Shown: positions 11,901-23,800 of the stretch, one piece after another | How the letters are laid out: every line of letters begins with the position of its first letter | Numbering within the stretch: position 1 is the first letter of the stretch | Source of the DNA: Gossypium raimondii | Taxonomy: Eukaryota; Streptophyta; Magnoliopsida; Malvales; Malvaceae | DNA length: 64,000 bases | Assembly: GCF_025698545.1 (NCBI RefSeq) | Contig: NC_068566.1 | Coordinates: 47,843,192 to 47,907,191 of the forward strand | Reading direction: 5' to 3' | Program-made: the position numbers and the translations under genes | The notes under the pieces: generated by a model | What the model was told of the DNA's origin: nothing | The model's input: only the letters and a program-made list of their open reading frames with translations | Databases searched by the model: none

Positions 11901-12506
11901 ATACTATGCTTACAGTTGTAGAATTAGCCCATATCTTCCAATTAGATCATTCTAAATCTCTGTACTTTTTAAATTTTGAAATATCAACCTTAATACAAAT
12001 GACAATACTGAATCTTTAGTGAGCAAATGTGAAAATAATAAACTAACATGACATTACACATGATAATATGTTTGTCGCATTAGATATTGGAAATACCAAA
12101 ACTTAATAAATTTAACAGTTATCATTTGGACTGAAATTTTAAAATTTGAAAAGCATAATGCTAAAATTGACCAAATTAAAGTGCAAGGAATAATAGCAAA
12201 ATTTAACCTAAAATTACCAAAAAAAACCTTCACAAAAAACAAAAAAATAATAATCAATCTAGTAAAGTCACAAAATACAAAAACTAACATAATTTTTTTT
12301 AAAAAAATCTTAAATTTTAATGAAAGATGGTCCATTTCCTTCCCCTCAAAGGAAAGCAGGCTAATGTCTCTAATGGATTCAAAGTCAAGCATATCGAAAC
12401 ACTTTCCCCTAAAGCTTTGTTTCTATCCATTCTCTCAACAAACCCTAAGCTTCAATCCAACTTCCAAAGCATATATATATAACATATATATATACACATA
12501 TTTTTA

Positions 12507-12844
12507 GGTGAAAGTCCCTTAGAGATCACTATATTACAGGGACTGTACCAAATTTAATCCATCAAATAAGACCATCTGGAATAAAGCTAACATTTACCGT
12601 TTAATAGAGTTAAATCTTTTAAGATTTTTATGACGCAATACATGAAATCTTTTGTTTGGAATTGAATTGCAATTGAGAAATATAATTTTCAAGACATTTT
12701 TTATACAATAAATGTTAATTTTGTTACAATTTAAACTTATTTGATTCTTTTTAATAGTTTAGAGACTAAATTGGTCTATTTAATAATAGAGAGACTAATT
12801 TGATCCAGTCCCTAAAATATAGGGACCTCCCAGGTACTTTAACC
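12507..12844. mobile_element. MITE with GGTGAAAGTCCC termini
   Basis: The left end GGTGAAAGTCCCTTAG pairs with the inverted right end GGTTAAAGTACCTGGG. The arms continue to match through the ACAGGGACTG and TAGGGACTGGATCAAAT blocks. It is 338 bp and non-coding. Confidence 0.65.
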
Positions 12845-13467
12845 TATATATATATATATATATGAAGCAACACAAAATATGACACCATTGGAACCCCTCA
12901 TATGTACAACTATACCTATGGGAATCATCAAACAAAGTGAAACATTAAGCATCATAACACTTGCAAAAGGAGTCTCATTTTAACACCAAGAACCCTTTTA
13001 TTTTAATTGACATGGACAAAACAAATAATGAAGAGTGCTTGAATATTTTATTGCCACAAGCTCATTCAAATGAACAAGAATTCAACTAAAACTAACTAGG
13101 ATTCGATACACAACAATACAATAACATAAGAACTTTTCAACTAAATTACCTACCTACGAATTTTCCTTTTTTTACCTGAGATCCTAAGAGTGCGACCCTC
13201 CTTTCATGTTTACAGATGCTGTCAGGATGTTCAAACTCAAAAGTTATCCAATATCTTCACTATATTCCTATGTAAAACTTGTCCCGAGGATACAAAGAGC
13301 ATTGCAGCAGTTATAAAAGCCTAAGTGCAAACTTGCGAAATCAATATGGACAATACAAAAGACAGAAAGAAAATAAAGAAAACACTTACATGAGCAGTAT
13401 ACATTGTACTTGAAATCGATCGAGCATGAAAAAGGTACCAATTTCCTCAACGAGTATGGAACTAGGA
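12845..13467 (-). other. 3' flank and untranslated region of the VQ gene
   Basis: No coding frame is credible here. The part next to 13467, down to perhaps 13150, is the likely 3' untranslated region of the minus-strand VQ gene. A donor-like CATGTAAGTG at about 13384-13393 (read on the minus strand) hints at an intron in this region. The poly-A site is not evident. Confidence 0.35.
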
Positions 13468-14490
13468 TTATTGATCCCTCCATCTTGGACTGGGGTAGGG
13501 AAAAAAACCAGAAGGTGACAATGGGAAAAAACCAGGAGATGGTGGAGGTTGAGGCCCTGGACCTAAAACCCCTGGTTGACCCATGGAGGAGAAAGCAAAA
13601 TTAGGACTAAGTGGAGGAAATTGAACCCCGGGAGAAAGTAAACCGTAAGGGGAGCGAGGGGACAACAAATTCATATAGCCAGTAGGTGATGACAAAAGGA
13701 ACTGAGAAGTTGGTGAAGGTAAAAGGCCAGGTCCATTCATTCGTGGTGATGGCAGATTGGACATTGGTGTAATGGGACCATTCATACGTGGATGAGGGAG
13801 ATTAGGTGCCATTGGTACAGGACCATTTACTCCTCTTGGTGAAGGAAGAGCCGGCATTGGTGGATTAGGAAGTAAACCGGAAGACGGTGGTGGAAGGTGA
13901 GGTTGCCCTGGAACCAGCGGATGTAGTTGAGGTTGAACTTGATTTCCAACTGGACTTGGATCTATAAGAGAAGTTTGAAGATATCGCATATAAGCAGATA
14001 TAGGAGAGTCAGCTGTGTTTGCCCATGGAGCATCACCAGGAACCATAGGTTGCATCATTGTAGATGGTGGTTGTCCATATTGACCAGGTGGTCCAGGCCT
14101 AACTAAGCCAGGGTTATTATATGGACCAGGAGGTGGAACCGGAGCCGGTGCATGAGCAGGAACAGGGGCAGGGACAGGAGCCGGGGGAGGAATATGAGGC
14201 CGATTGATTGGTGTCAATGGTGGAGGCCTAATTCTCTGCAACCTCATACTTTGGGGTTTTGGTGGATTCTGTGGAGGCCTTGGCAAAGGATCATTATGTG
14301 ACGGTGAACCAGTGAGTTGTTGAACAATGTTCCTGAAATCATTCTTGCTAATATTGTAAACTTGAGGCTGAGGCTGTTGCCTAGTTGCATTATTAGCGAA
14401 ATTAGGTTGATGCAACGGGCTCTTCTTTATATTCTTCCCGATTTTGTTCACACCAAGATGATCATTAAGCCGATTCTTCGAATTATCCAT
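13468..14490 (-). CDS. IKU1: VQ-motif protein, HAIKU1-like
   Basis: The 340-residue product has a VQ motif, F-R-N-I-V-Q-Q-L-T-G, at residues 52-61, matching FxxxVQxLTG. VQ proteins bind group I and IIc WRKY transcription factors through this motif. The N-terminus MDNSKNRLNDHLGVNKIGKN and the long proline-rich tail are as I remember Arabidopsis HAIKU1 (VQ14), which works in the endosperm seed-size pathway. The rest is disordered: proline-rich 65-130, then repeated SPR/MNGP-type units and many Ser-Pro pairs that could be MAP-kinase sites. The start is the ATG at 14490; the frame extends seven codons further upstream but only from a non-ATG codon. The coding part is a single exon. A 5' leader intron is predicted from the donor at 15025 (CCTG|GTATG) to an acceptor near 14518. 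Family assignment is firm; orthology to IKU1 is inferred. Confidence 0.9.
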   Translation of the reverse strand: MDNSKNRLNDHLGVNKIGKNIKKSPLHQPNFANNATRQQPQPQVYNISKNDFRNIVQQLTGSPSHNDPLPRPPQNPPKPQSMRLQRIRPPPLTPINRPHIPPPAPVPAPVPAHAPAPVPPPGPYNNPGLVRPGPPGQYGQPPSTMMQPMVPGDAPWANTADSPISAYMRYLQTSLIDPSPVGNQVQPQLHPLVPGQPHLPPPSSGLLPNPPMPALPSPRGVNGPVPMAPNLPHPRMNGPITPMSNLPSPRMNGPGLLPSPTSQFLLSSPTGYMNLLSPRSPYGLLSPGVQFPPLSPNFAFSSMGQPGVLGPGPQPPPSPGFFPLSPSGFFPYPSPRWRDQ

Positions 14491-15250
14491 TTCACCACAA
14501 AACCGAACCACAACAAACTAACCCCAAGTTTTCCAAACACCCACAAAATCAAACCACTCAAAACCTTCAACAAAATATCCAAAAAAAAAAACCCTTAAAA
14601 TTCAAGCTTAAGCACCAGCTAGAAATCTTTCACAGCAACAACCTAAAACTTCACATATGCTACAAAAGTGTAGTAACTAAAAAAGCATCAAACTTTATGA
14701 TTCCAAGTTCAAATCTCCACCAAAAATCAACCAAACCCAAAAACCCTAAATATAAATCCTTCAAATTTCCCCCAAAGAATGGCTCAAAACCCTAATTCAG
14801 TTTCCTGCATCATAAACATAAAAATACCTAAACTCAAAAAAACAAATCTCAGATATGCTCAGATATGCAGATTACAATAAAGATCAAACATTTAAAAAAC
14901 AATTAGTCCCAAAAACCAAAACCCATATCTTAAAATTCAATCAATTTCACAATAAGATTAAAACCGCAAGTAAAAATTAAAAATATATATAAATGAGAGA
15001 GAGAAAATGGGGAGAAAAAACATACCAGGTTTTGTAATTATGAATTCCCAGTGTAGATCTTCATCCTTTTGGTAGAATGAGGAAAAAAGGACTGAATTGA
15101 AAGAAAAATCAAAGGAAAAAGTTAGCCAGAAAGGAAAGTAAACCCTAGGGCTAGCGAAGGAGCTGCTGGTAGAGACTAACGTGCGCTGTGGGTCGATGAG
15201 GAAATGAATATTGAGCTTAATTTTGACCATTTTTTTTCCTTTCATTATTT
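14491..15250 (-). other. 5' untranslated region of the VQ gene with a leader intron
   Basis: On the minus strand, an exon from roughly 15250 to 15026 ends at CCTG|GTATGTTTT. After about 508 bp the acceptor GGGTTAG| (AG at 14519-14518) joins 27 bases before the ATG at 14490. Several AACCCTAA-type telo-box sequences lie in the intron and first exon. The transcription start is inferred from where the sequence changes character. The frame at 14958-15245 is this leader exon and intron read through, not a protein. Confidence 0.5.
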
Positions 15251-15358
15251 TTTTTTTCTTCTATTATGCGTTGTGTGGGTCCAATAATTAGTGACGAAAA
15301 ATTGACGTGGAAGATAATGGAATAATGAGAAAATAATAATTAGAGGTGGGAAAAAAAT

Positions 15359-15850
15359 GATGTAAAGTCTACGTTTTGATCACTGAATTTAAAAATATTA
15401 CAAAATGATCGTTAAATTATTTAAAAAATTTTATTTAAGTAAGCAAGTTGTTAAATTCATTGTTGTGTGACCTTCCTTATTTGCACCGCCTATACTAATC
15501 GAAAGTTTTTATTTACTTTCTCTTCTGTAATTTAATTTTTTTCATAAAATAACTTTGAATGTCAAGAATTTTTGAAACCAAAATCTGAACATCTTTCTTT
15601 TTCAATATTTAACACTAACCGTCAGATTAACTTAGATTTAGAGTAAGTTATTCTACTTGTCGATGGGTACTGATCCACCGTATTGATACTTGGAGCTCGT
15701 TAGCCAAACTTTTTTTAAAAAAAAACTTAATAGTCCATATACTTAAATAGAAACTTCGAATAATTCAATGACCATTTTGTAACTTTTTGAAGTTTAGTTA
15801 TCAAAACGTAAGCTTATTAATAATTTAGTGACCTTAAATGTAATTTACCC
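15359..15850. mobile_element. MITE (family with internal CGATGGGTACTGATCC)
   Basis: The right end reads GTAATTTACCC and, inverted, continues as GGTCACTAAATTATTAATAAG. The left end carries the same TACGTTTTGATCACT theme in decayed form. The interior has TTCTACTTGTCGATGGGTACTGATCC. The same interior is found at 40437-40800 and, inverted, at 54323-54805. The element ends about 110 bp upstream of the inferred start of the VQ gene. Confidence 0.65.
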
Positions 15851-17407
15851 GAAAAGAAGTTGAATTTGAATATTATAACACTCGACTTGAAACTAGAATC
15901 TAGTCGATGCATAATAAATAAAAAGTCAGATAAAACTCACACAAGGAATACAAATATGATGATAGTGAGACCCATACATATCATAATTGCAATTTGCAAA
16001 TGGTGAGAATGAAATCCGAACCTTTAGAGTTCATAACCTCATGCCAAAGTTTTATTAGCAATATCTAATTAATTTTTTATTACATTTATAAATTTCAAAA
16101 TAAGTTTCTTTTAACATTTTTATATCTATTTTATCGTCTATATTTAGAATTTATGATTATACCTCTTAACAATATCATTTCTAAAATTCAAATATCAGTA
16201 ATTTCGAAAAAAGTTTAAACTCGAGTGTTTCACTAAAAGAGTTGTGCCCCACTTGGATCAGGAAGGTCAAATATTCAAATGTAAACGGAATTAGCGGCGA
16301 GATCTTTCTACAACATTTACTTTTTAGCCACGGTTTCGTGATGCCTTGCCACCTCAGCATTTTGACTCTCCCTTATCAGCCTCCATAGTTAATGATGCCA
16401 TAAGTCTCTATATGTTTCTTAAATTTGATATTTAGTCCCTCTATTTTTTAGATTTCAAAATTCAAGTCCATCTGTTAACATTATTAAAATTATTTTATTA
16501 AATTCAGGTTCATTATAACGTCAATTTTCAGTAACATTGATTTTTTTTAAAGCTCAAAATGTCGCACCAACAAAATTAACCAAAATAAATCAATAGTATT
16601 AACAATTGGACCTGGTTTTTAAAATTTAAAAAATAAAAATGCTAAGTTCTTAAAAATACAAAGACCTATAGCATAATTTAACCTATGAGCTTTGTGTGTT
16701 TGTCATTGATTTTGACCATTAAAATAAATATTTATGAATGGTATTATTAAATGCTATAAATAGTGTAAGTTTGGTACCTAATATAATAGTGGTAATTCCC
16801 TTCCCAACCCTTAAATATGAGGATAATACGTTTCAACGCACTTAAAGTTACATTCTTTTGCATGGGCAACAATACCCGTAACAATCGAACTAAGCTCAAT
16901 CGATGTAATTTTTCAAATTTTAAATGTAAAGTATTTAAAGTGTAATGTTAAAAAAGAGATAAAAAAACAATAAAAAGAATTTTTAAAAATACTATAAATA
17001 TTTCCTTATTGCTTATCATTTTCATATTTTCATTGAAAAATTTTATCATTTGCTTTCTATTATAGATTATCAAACGTGCTTAAAAATTAAATTACTTAAT
17101 ATTTAATTTTAAATTAAATTAATTTTTCAATAGAAAGGAATATTTTTAAGTCGTTTGATAATTCATAATAAAATTCCGTACTTAAATTTTTAATATTTAA
17201 TTTTTCATTTTATCAAATAACACTATAGTACTAAAGTTAATCACACCTACTCGATGGGTGAGAAATAATAATGTTAATTGAAAATAATTTTTGAAAGAAA
17301 AATAAATTAATTTTTTGAAAGAAAATATTTCTTATCTTTTGATTGATGAGTTGGTAAATGAGTTAAGTGACACAAAACTTAGTATAATTTTTATATGATA
17401 TAGATAC
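15851..17407. other. Intergenic region, no gene seen
   Basis: AT-rich spacer holding a SINE-like copy (16785-16902, minus) and a decayed MITE-like hairpin around 16403-16683. No protein-coding frame resembles anything known. Confidence 0.5.
16785..16902 (-). repeat. SINE-like repeat, family 1
   Basis: Reversed, this shares the order TTGAGCTTAGTTCGATTG, a degenerate box B, CGTTGAAACGTATTATCC and GGGTTGGGAAGGGAATTACC with the copies at 4.9, 32.8 and 39.0 kb. Confidence 0.45.
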
Positions 17408-17757
17408 ATCATGATTAAATTCTACTATTAGTTTTTATATTTTAATTTGGTTATTTTTAATCATTATATTTTCTAAATTTTAAAATTTTAGTGATGATTG
17501 GATGGTAGCTATTAAATTAAGTTTTGTTTTGTTGTTTTAAAATTTGATGCGATAAACATATTATCGCGTGTGTTGTGCAATGTCAGTTTATTATTTTCAC
17601 GTATTATTAAAAAAAAGTAAATGGATTGAACTGTTGTCGTTTTCATCAAAACTGGAATTTTGAAATTTTAAAAGTTAAGGGACAAAAAATGATCCAATCG
17701 GAAAACTTTAACTAAATCTATAACTTTACGTATAGTATAAGGCTAATAAAATTTAAC
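17408..17757. mobile_element. MITE related to the 8.9-kb element
   Basis: The left arm GATTAAATTCTACTATTAG is mirrored by GGCTAATAAAATTTAACC at the right. Internal blocks such as AAAATTTGATGCGA(T/C)AAACAT are shared with 8891-9200. It is about 350 bp and non-coding. Confidence 0.6.
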
Positions 17758-17821
17758 CAAACATGGATTTAATTGTTGTTGCTTAAGCCACGACTTGAAT
17801 TTCAAAATTTAAAAAGTACAT

Positions 17822-18289
17822 TGTTGGGGATCGACAAGAATGAACACAAATATTTTATGTGAAAAACTCTCAAAGAGAGAAAAACTGCGGACAAATGAGG
17901 CTTTGGCTTTTTACTAAAGAGTAAACAAACGAGAGTACAATATGGAGAAAATAACTTAAATGTACAACATGTACATTACCCAAAACTCTTAATACAAAGC
18001 TCAAGATCCGAAAGAGCAAACTAGTAAAACTCTCATAGAGCTCTCTCACAAATGAGTATAAAATACTCTCCATAATTACCATAAAACTCTCATCGAAACT
18101 CATATGCGACTACATATTGTCGCCTCCAAGAAAACTTGTTGATTGGCATATCAACACAGGGATACAGTGGCCCCTTTAAATAGGCTTAGGCTAGAGTTCC
18201 AATCATACTAAAATATCTCTGGAATAATTAGAGTCCAATGAAAAGATAGCAGAGTTTAACTGAGAGAAGAATACGAAGCACACCCCACA
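17822..18289 (-). mobile_element. Solo LTR (468 bp) with TACAT target duplication
   Basis: Starts TGTTGGGGATC and ends CACACCCCACA. The five bases before (17817-17821) and after (18290-18294) are both TACAT. It has interrupted a copy of the GGTTAAATT MITE family, whose AAAAGTACAT|AAACTAAAATTGACC sequence rejoins across the insertion. A CCTATTTAAAGGGGCCAC promoter-like stretch reads on the minus strand, suggesting minus orientation. No internal region is present, so this is an LTR left by LTR-LTR recombination. Short frames at 17870-18103 and 18228-18422 are chance readings. Confidence 0.85.
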
Positions 18290-19453
18290 TACATAAACTA
18301 AAATTGACCAGTTTGGAAAGTACACAAACTAAAATTAACCAAATTAAAGTATAATAACTAAATCCATGATTTACACAAAGTATAACGACTAATAGCATAA
18401 TTTGACATGTTTTTAAAATCAATAAAATAAATGTGAAAGGCTGAAAGCTAAGGTTTTTCAGAACTAGATTAATGGGTGAACCAGTTAGACCATCGATTTG
18501 TTTAGTTCAATTGAATAAATTATTTTAAAACAAAATAAAAAAATCTAGTTCAACTGATTCGATCGATCTTGCAACAGTCCGTTTTCAATAAAATCGGAAT
18601 AGTGGTTTCGGGACCACAAATCAGAGTTAGAAAGAAAATTTATTTTAATAATATTGCATGGTCTACATTATGATAGGAAAGACGTATGAAAATTTTTATA
18701 AGAGAATTTTACCGGTTTTATATTTAATTAGGAGGAAAGAACCAAATTGCATAAAATGCAAAAGTTGAATTCTAGTAGCTATAGGTAGTAAATAGCTATA
18801 GAATTCAAAATTTGAGGTCCTTATATGGAATTAGACCATTAAATGTAATTAGTAGATATTTATGATGATTCATCCATGGAAATTTAAGAAAAAAAGGACT
18901 AAATTGGAAAAATAAAATAATAAAAGATGATATTTTAACTAAATAGAAAATATCATCATTTTATATCATCTTCCCAATTTTTCTATGGAAACCCTAGCTA
19001 AGAGAGAGAAATTCAAGCAAGCTTAATTGGGTAAGTAATCATGTCCCGTTTTTAGTAATTTTTATATTTTCGAGATCGTAATAACCTAATCTATCTATTT
19101 TAGGGATTAATTTGTAAAATTATTAAAGTATTAAAGTTTTTCCATGGATGAATATGCTGAAGTTTTGAAATTTATGGTAGAAAATGAAAGGTTGTTGATA
19201 GATAAACAACTTTTGTAAAGTGGATTTTGAGGAAATTGTGATTTAGGGACTAAATTGTAAAGATGTAAAATTCATGGAAAATTTCTAATTTTTATGAAAT
19301 ACATGAGCTGTAAATGTTACATGAAAAATTCAGCTAGGCTTGGATTAATGATTGAATTGCATGAATTTCATTTTCCAAGCCTAGAGACGAAATTGGAATT
19401 AATCAAAAGTATAGGGGCAAAATGGTAGTTATGCCTAAAAAGTGAATTGGGTT

Positions 19454-20761
19454 TGTACAAGCCCAATTTTAGCCCGGGCCCAATTACAATAACAGACCCA
19501 AGGCCCAAAACCAAACTCAAACCCCAAGCCCACAACCTAAAGTTTTCAGAAACCCTAATGCCCCCTTTGCGCCGTTGCCCCCATGTGCAGTGTCAGCACG
19601 CCCATCGCCCGAGGTCTGCTCCTCTGGTGCGGCCTTGCACCAAGATGGAAAATCCTTCCATTGACCTTACCCCACCTGCAAAATAGGAAGCAATAGCAGT
19701 GTAAAGAACAATATAGAACAGTAGCATGCACTGTAATCCAAAACGGCTATAAAAGTTTAATCAAACAAATGTAAAAGGGGGGTTCTTCTTTTGGATTTTT
19801 CACGAACATTAGAGAGAAATAAAAAGAAAAAGATTTCTTAAAAGGTTTTTTTTTCTCTTCATTTTTCTTCTATTCTGTTCATTTTTTTATTTTTGTTTTT
19901 TTCTTTATTGTTCATACTAGAAAATAACAAAAAAGAAAAGAAAAGGAAAAGCCTTACCTGCGCCTCACCGGAGAAGGGGGAAAGCGAACGGTTTCCTCAT
20001 TTTCCCTTCGATTTTGGCCCATTTTTTAATGAACCCAACCTCGAATTCGGGTTCCAAGGAATTATTGGCTTCAAATGGGGCTAAAAAGACCCGATTTTGC
20101 ACCTCCAATCGCCACCGCCGGCGAGGCTACGGAAGAGGTGCGCCGGAACCTCGGGCCAGAGTAAAGGGGGAAAGGTTTTGTGAAAGGAGGGGAAGGATTC
20201 AGTTTTTTTTAAAATGAGGGGCTGAATGTTTTTTTAAAAAAACTTTTTAACTTAAATACCCTAATTAAAACGGCGCTGTTTTTGCAAGAGGGGTCAGGAG
20301 CCAAAACGGCGTCGTTTCGGCCTTGACCCGAACGGTAACCCGACCCTGGGGGAAGGATCCGCGTGTTTTCGTTTATGGGTTCATTTGCGCAATTAACCCC
20401 TCTGATTTTGTGGCATATTCAATGCAATTTTCTATTTTACTTAATTTTGGCCATAAAATTTTGTTTCTATTTCAATTTGGCCCATAGGCCATGTGCACGT
20501 ACCTCTCTGAAGCGGCACCGTTTAATCAACATGGGAATATTTCCCATTTGGCCCTCCTCTTCTTTTGCGCGACTTGATTTAACCCTTTCCTGTTTTCTTT
20601 TATTTGTTTTTGGCCCCAAATTTCGTTTAAGTTTCAACTTAACCCTTCATTTGTTATTCTAGTTATTTTATTTCTAAATTAGTTCATATTGTTATTACAG
20701 TTGCATAACATCATTAATATTATATTATTATTGCCATGAACTCTTTTGATTCCAAGTTTTG

Positions 20762-20799
<38 letters not shown>

Positions 20800-21977
20800 T
20801 TTTATTTGTTATATAGATATATATGTTTCCCGACTCACACTTTTACATACATGTACATACGTATATATATTCATATATTTTAATTCATGTACATATATAT
20901 GTATATATATGTGTGCTTATATTTTAACTTATATACATGTCTATATATTTATGTACATATTTTTAACTTTCATAAATATATATGCATACTTTAATATATA
21001 TATATATATATATATATCTTTTAATTTTATATTGATGTACATATATATATATATATTTTTTTCATTTTATTCTTTTCTTAATTCATTCATTTATTTACGT
21101 TTTATTATTTTTATTTTATTCTTTTATAATGTTTTAATATTATTTGTTTGTATATTTGTTTTGTATATTATGGGTTTGTCTTTTTTATTTTATCTTATTA
21201 TTATTGTTGCTCGTATTATCTTTACACCACCGTATTCATTAGGTTTGCTATGTATATTAATAATGTCATCCGTTTTTGCATTTCTTTTATCGCAACATCG
21301 TGTTTTTACTCAATATGTCAAATTTATTCTAAATAAATGGCATCTCGTGTCTAGATTCGAGAATGTCGTAGCCTAACTTACTGGGTTTCGATTTTCACGA
21401 TGAATCTAAATACACGAGTCTTTTTCAAACTTAAGCTTTAAACGATTTTAGAAATTAAGGAAAGATCAAGTCCTAACTTACTGGGCCTGATCCCCTTTCT
21501 TTAAAATCCGAGATAGCTAAATATCTTAAATAAGTAAATTTTCGGCATTCATTTGCACATCGAGATTCAAAACATTGTGTCCTAACTTACTGGATATGAT
21601 GCTTTTTCTCGATTAACGTGAAATATGCTTCTTTTCCTGAAAATTTTCAACATTTTAATGCAAGGATCGTATATTTAATTCTTCAAAGTTTTTCAATTCT
21701 CGACATCAAGACATTAACTAATCAACTAGGTACCAATTTTGGGCGTTACGAGGGTGCTAATCCTTCCTCGTACGTAACCGACTCCCGAGCCCCTTTTTCT
21801 GAATTTCGTGGACCAAAATCGTTGTTTTAATAAAAATCAAATAATTTATTAAAAACAACCACTTTTCGAGGTGACCCGATCACACCTAATCAAAAAGGAT
21901 TGGTGGCGACTCCCATTTTCATTTTCATTTTTCAAAACCCAAGTCGACCCCGTTTTGTCAAAAAAATGGTGTCAACA
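19454..21977 (+). mobile_element. Nested solo LTR (family P, copy 1) with GGGTT target duplication
   Basis: Begins TGTACAAGCCCAATTTTAGC and ends AATGGTGTCAACA. The flanking pentamers at 19449-19453 and 21978-21982 are both GGGTT, and the outer LTR sequence resumes directly after. Length is 2,524 bp. Internal marks shared with 51624-54322 and 59024-60707 are GCCCGGGCCC near the start, GGATCCGCG, a long AT-rich middle with TA runs (20762-20794, 20996-21018), three CCTAACTTACTGG motifs (21372, 21472, 21581) and a stem-loop at 21745-21778. The 205-residue frame at 20759-21376 is the TA-rich middle read as protein. No internal retroelement genes are present. Confidence 0.9.
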
Positions 21978-22299
21978 GGGTTGATTTGAATATGAAATGT
22001 AATAAATTTATGATTAAATTCATTTATATAGATCTAGAAAGACCAAATACGGAATTGGATTGAAGAAAAAAATATCGGATTAGTAGATTCTTCTATACGA
22101 ACAAGTATCGAGGTAAGTTCGTATAACTAAATTGTGTACATTTATATGTTTGAATTAAATGTTGTATATGAGAATTATGTAATTGTCATGTATATGAAAT
22201 TGATCGAATATCCGATAATGCCCGATAAGTGTTAAATCCAGTTTGAGTAAATGAAAATCGATGGATACAAGTTTCCTGTATTGGTTGTGGTCTTGCATA

Positions 22300-22740
22300 T
22301 GTTGCAGTCACACCATACTTCAAAAGAGCATCCCATATAAGCCCTCTCGAGCTTCTCGTTATATGGTTCTTGCGAGCTTACCGTTAATAGCTCTTCGGAG
22401 CATCCTAATTGGTTGTGATTCTGCATGTGTTGTAGACACACCACAGCTCTTATGAGCGTCCCATTATATGGCTCTTCGTCAGCTTCCTGATTAATGGCTC
22501 TCCAGAGCTTCCCGATATGGCTCGCTTGAACTTCCCGATATGGCTATCCGGAGCTTCCAGATTAATGGCTCTTCGGAGCTACCTATTATTTGCTCGCACG
22601 AGCTTCCCGACTATGGCTCTCATGAGCTTCCTGTTATTTAGCCTGGATAATCTTCCCGTTACATGGCACACATGAGCTTTTCGTTATTTGGCTCAAGAGT
22701 GTGCTTCCCGATTATGTGCTCTATTGAGCACTCTCAAATA
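22300..22740 (+). repeat. Imperfect tandem repeats of about 24-45 bp within the outer LTR
   Basis: The word GGCTCTTCGGAGCTTCC and variants (GGCTCTCCAGAGCTTCCC, GGCTCTCATGAGCTTCC) recur about fifteen times with ATTA or ATATGG linkers. Each unit is itself a short palindrome around GAGC. Short frames crossing it on both strands (22232-22455) are artefacts of this array. Confidence 0.75.
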
Positions 22741-23569
22741 TGAATTGACGGATTACAGTTTCGTACACTTTGAGTGTACTACCAGTGTATCCATTGAAAT
22801 TTCAAATAAATTCAACGGGTAAAGTTTTGATATGAGATCATCTTAATTTGAGATGAATTATCTTAAATGTATAAGATATATGGATATATGATATGGAAAA
22901 CATATGTCTTTGAACTTGTTACATGATGAGCTCATATTTGTTAAACGAAAAGTTCTTGGAATTCATACTAACTTGCTTGATGAGTATACGTGTTTAAGCA
23001 ATTTAACAATTTGCTTTGGGTGCATGTTATTTGTATGTTTATTTTAAATAAACATGAATGGTAAGTTAATTTCCTATTATGTGAACTTACTAAGCATTAA
23101 AATGCTTACTTTGTTTTCTTTCTTCTGTTTTATAGTACTTAAAAGCTCATGAAGGTTGGAAAATTGGTCAAAGTATCATCGCACTATACTACAGCTCATT
23201 TTGGTATAAATAGCAAACTTATTTTGATATAATGACATGTATAGACTAAGTTGGCCAATGATGGTATGTTAAAATTTGGTTGTATCTAGCCATTGGAATG
23301 GCTAGTAATGGCATGTTTGATGTATATGTATGAGGTTATATCATGTTTAATATGTGTATTTAGTATGGTTGGATTGAATTTTGGTAAATTTATATAATTA
23401 TACAATTAGGTAAGTTCTAATACATGAATATATGTAATGATATGTTATGCATAATACTTGTATTTGGCTTGGTTTAAATGTTTGAAATTGGTTGGTGAAT
23501 ATGCTTAAGTGATGTTATAGGTGGAAGGCAAAATGGGTGAGAAATATGGCCTACTTTTTGTCCACACGG

Positions 23570-23800
23570 GAAAAGACAAGGGCGTGTGTCTCGGCCGTGT
23601 GTGACACACGGACATACGCACGGGCGTGTGGTTTGGCCGTGTGTCTCCTGCACCTAATTTTTGTAAATTAAATTTACCACACGGTCTAGCACACCGGCGT
23701 GTGGCTGGCCGTGTGACACAAGTTAGAGAGTTACACGGGTAAGGACACAGGCTGGGACACGGCCATGTGTCTCATATCGAATAGCCACACAGGCGTGTGT
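23570..23800. repeat. GC-rich CACGGGCGTGTG / GGCCGTGTG motif cluster
   Basis: At least eight close variants of GGCCGTGTG, GGGCGTGTG and ACACGG lie in both directions in about 230 bp, giving local inverted repeats. The block is far richer in G+C and CpG than its neighbours. It is an internal part of the outer LTR. Confidence 0.75.

Noticed and set aside
14317-14598. 93-residue plus-strand frame
   Set aside because: It is a shadow opposite the N-terminus and leader of the VQ gene.
20759-21376. 205-residue open frame
   Set aside because: It is made of TA-microsatellite codons (Tyr/Ile runs) and lies wholly inside the solo LTR at 19454-21977.
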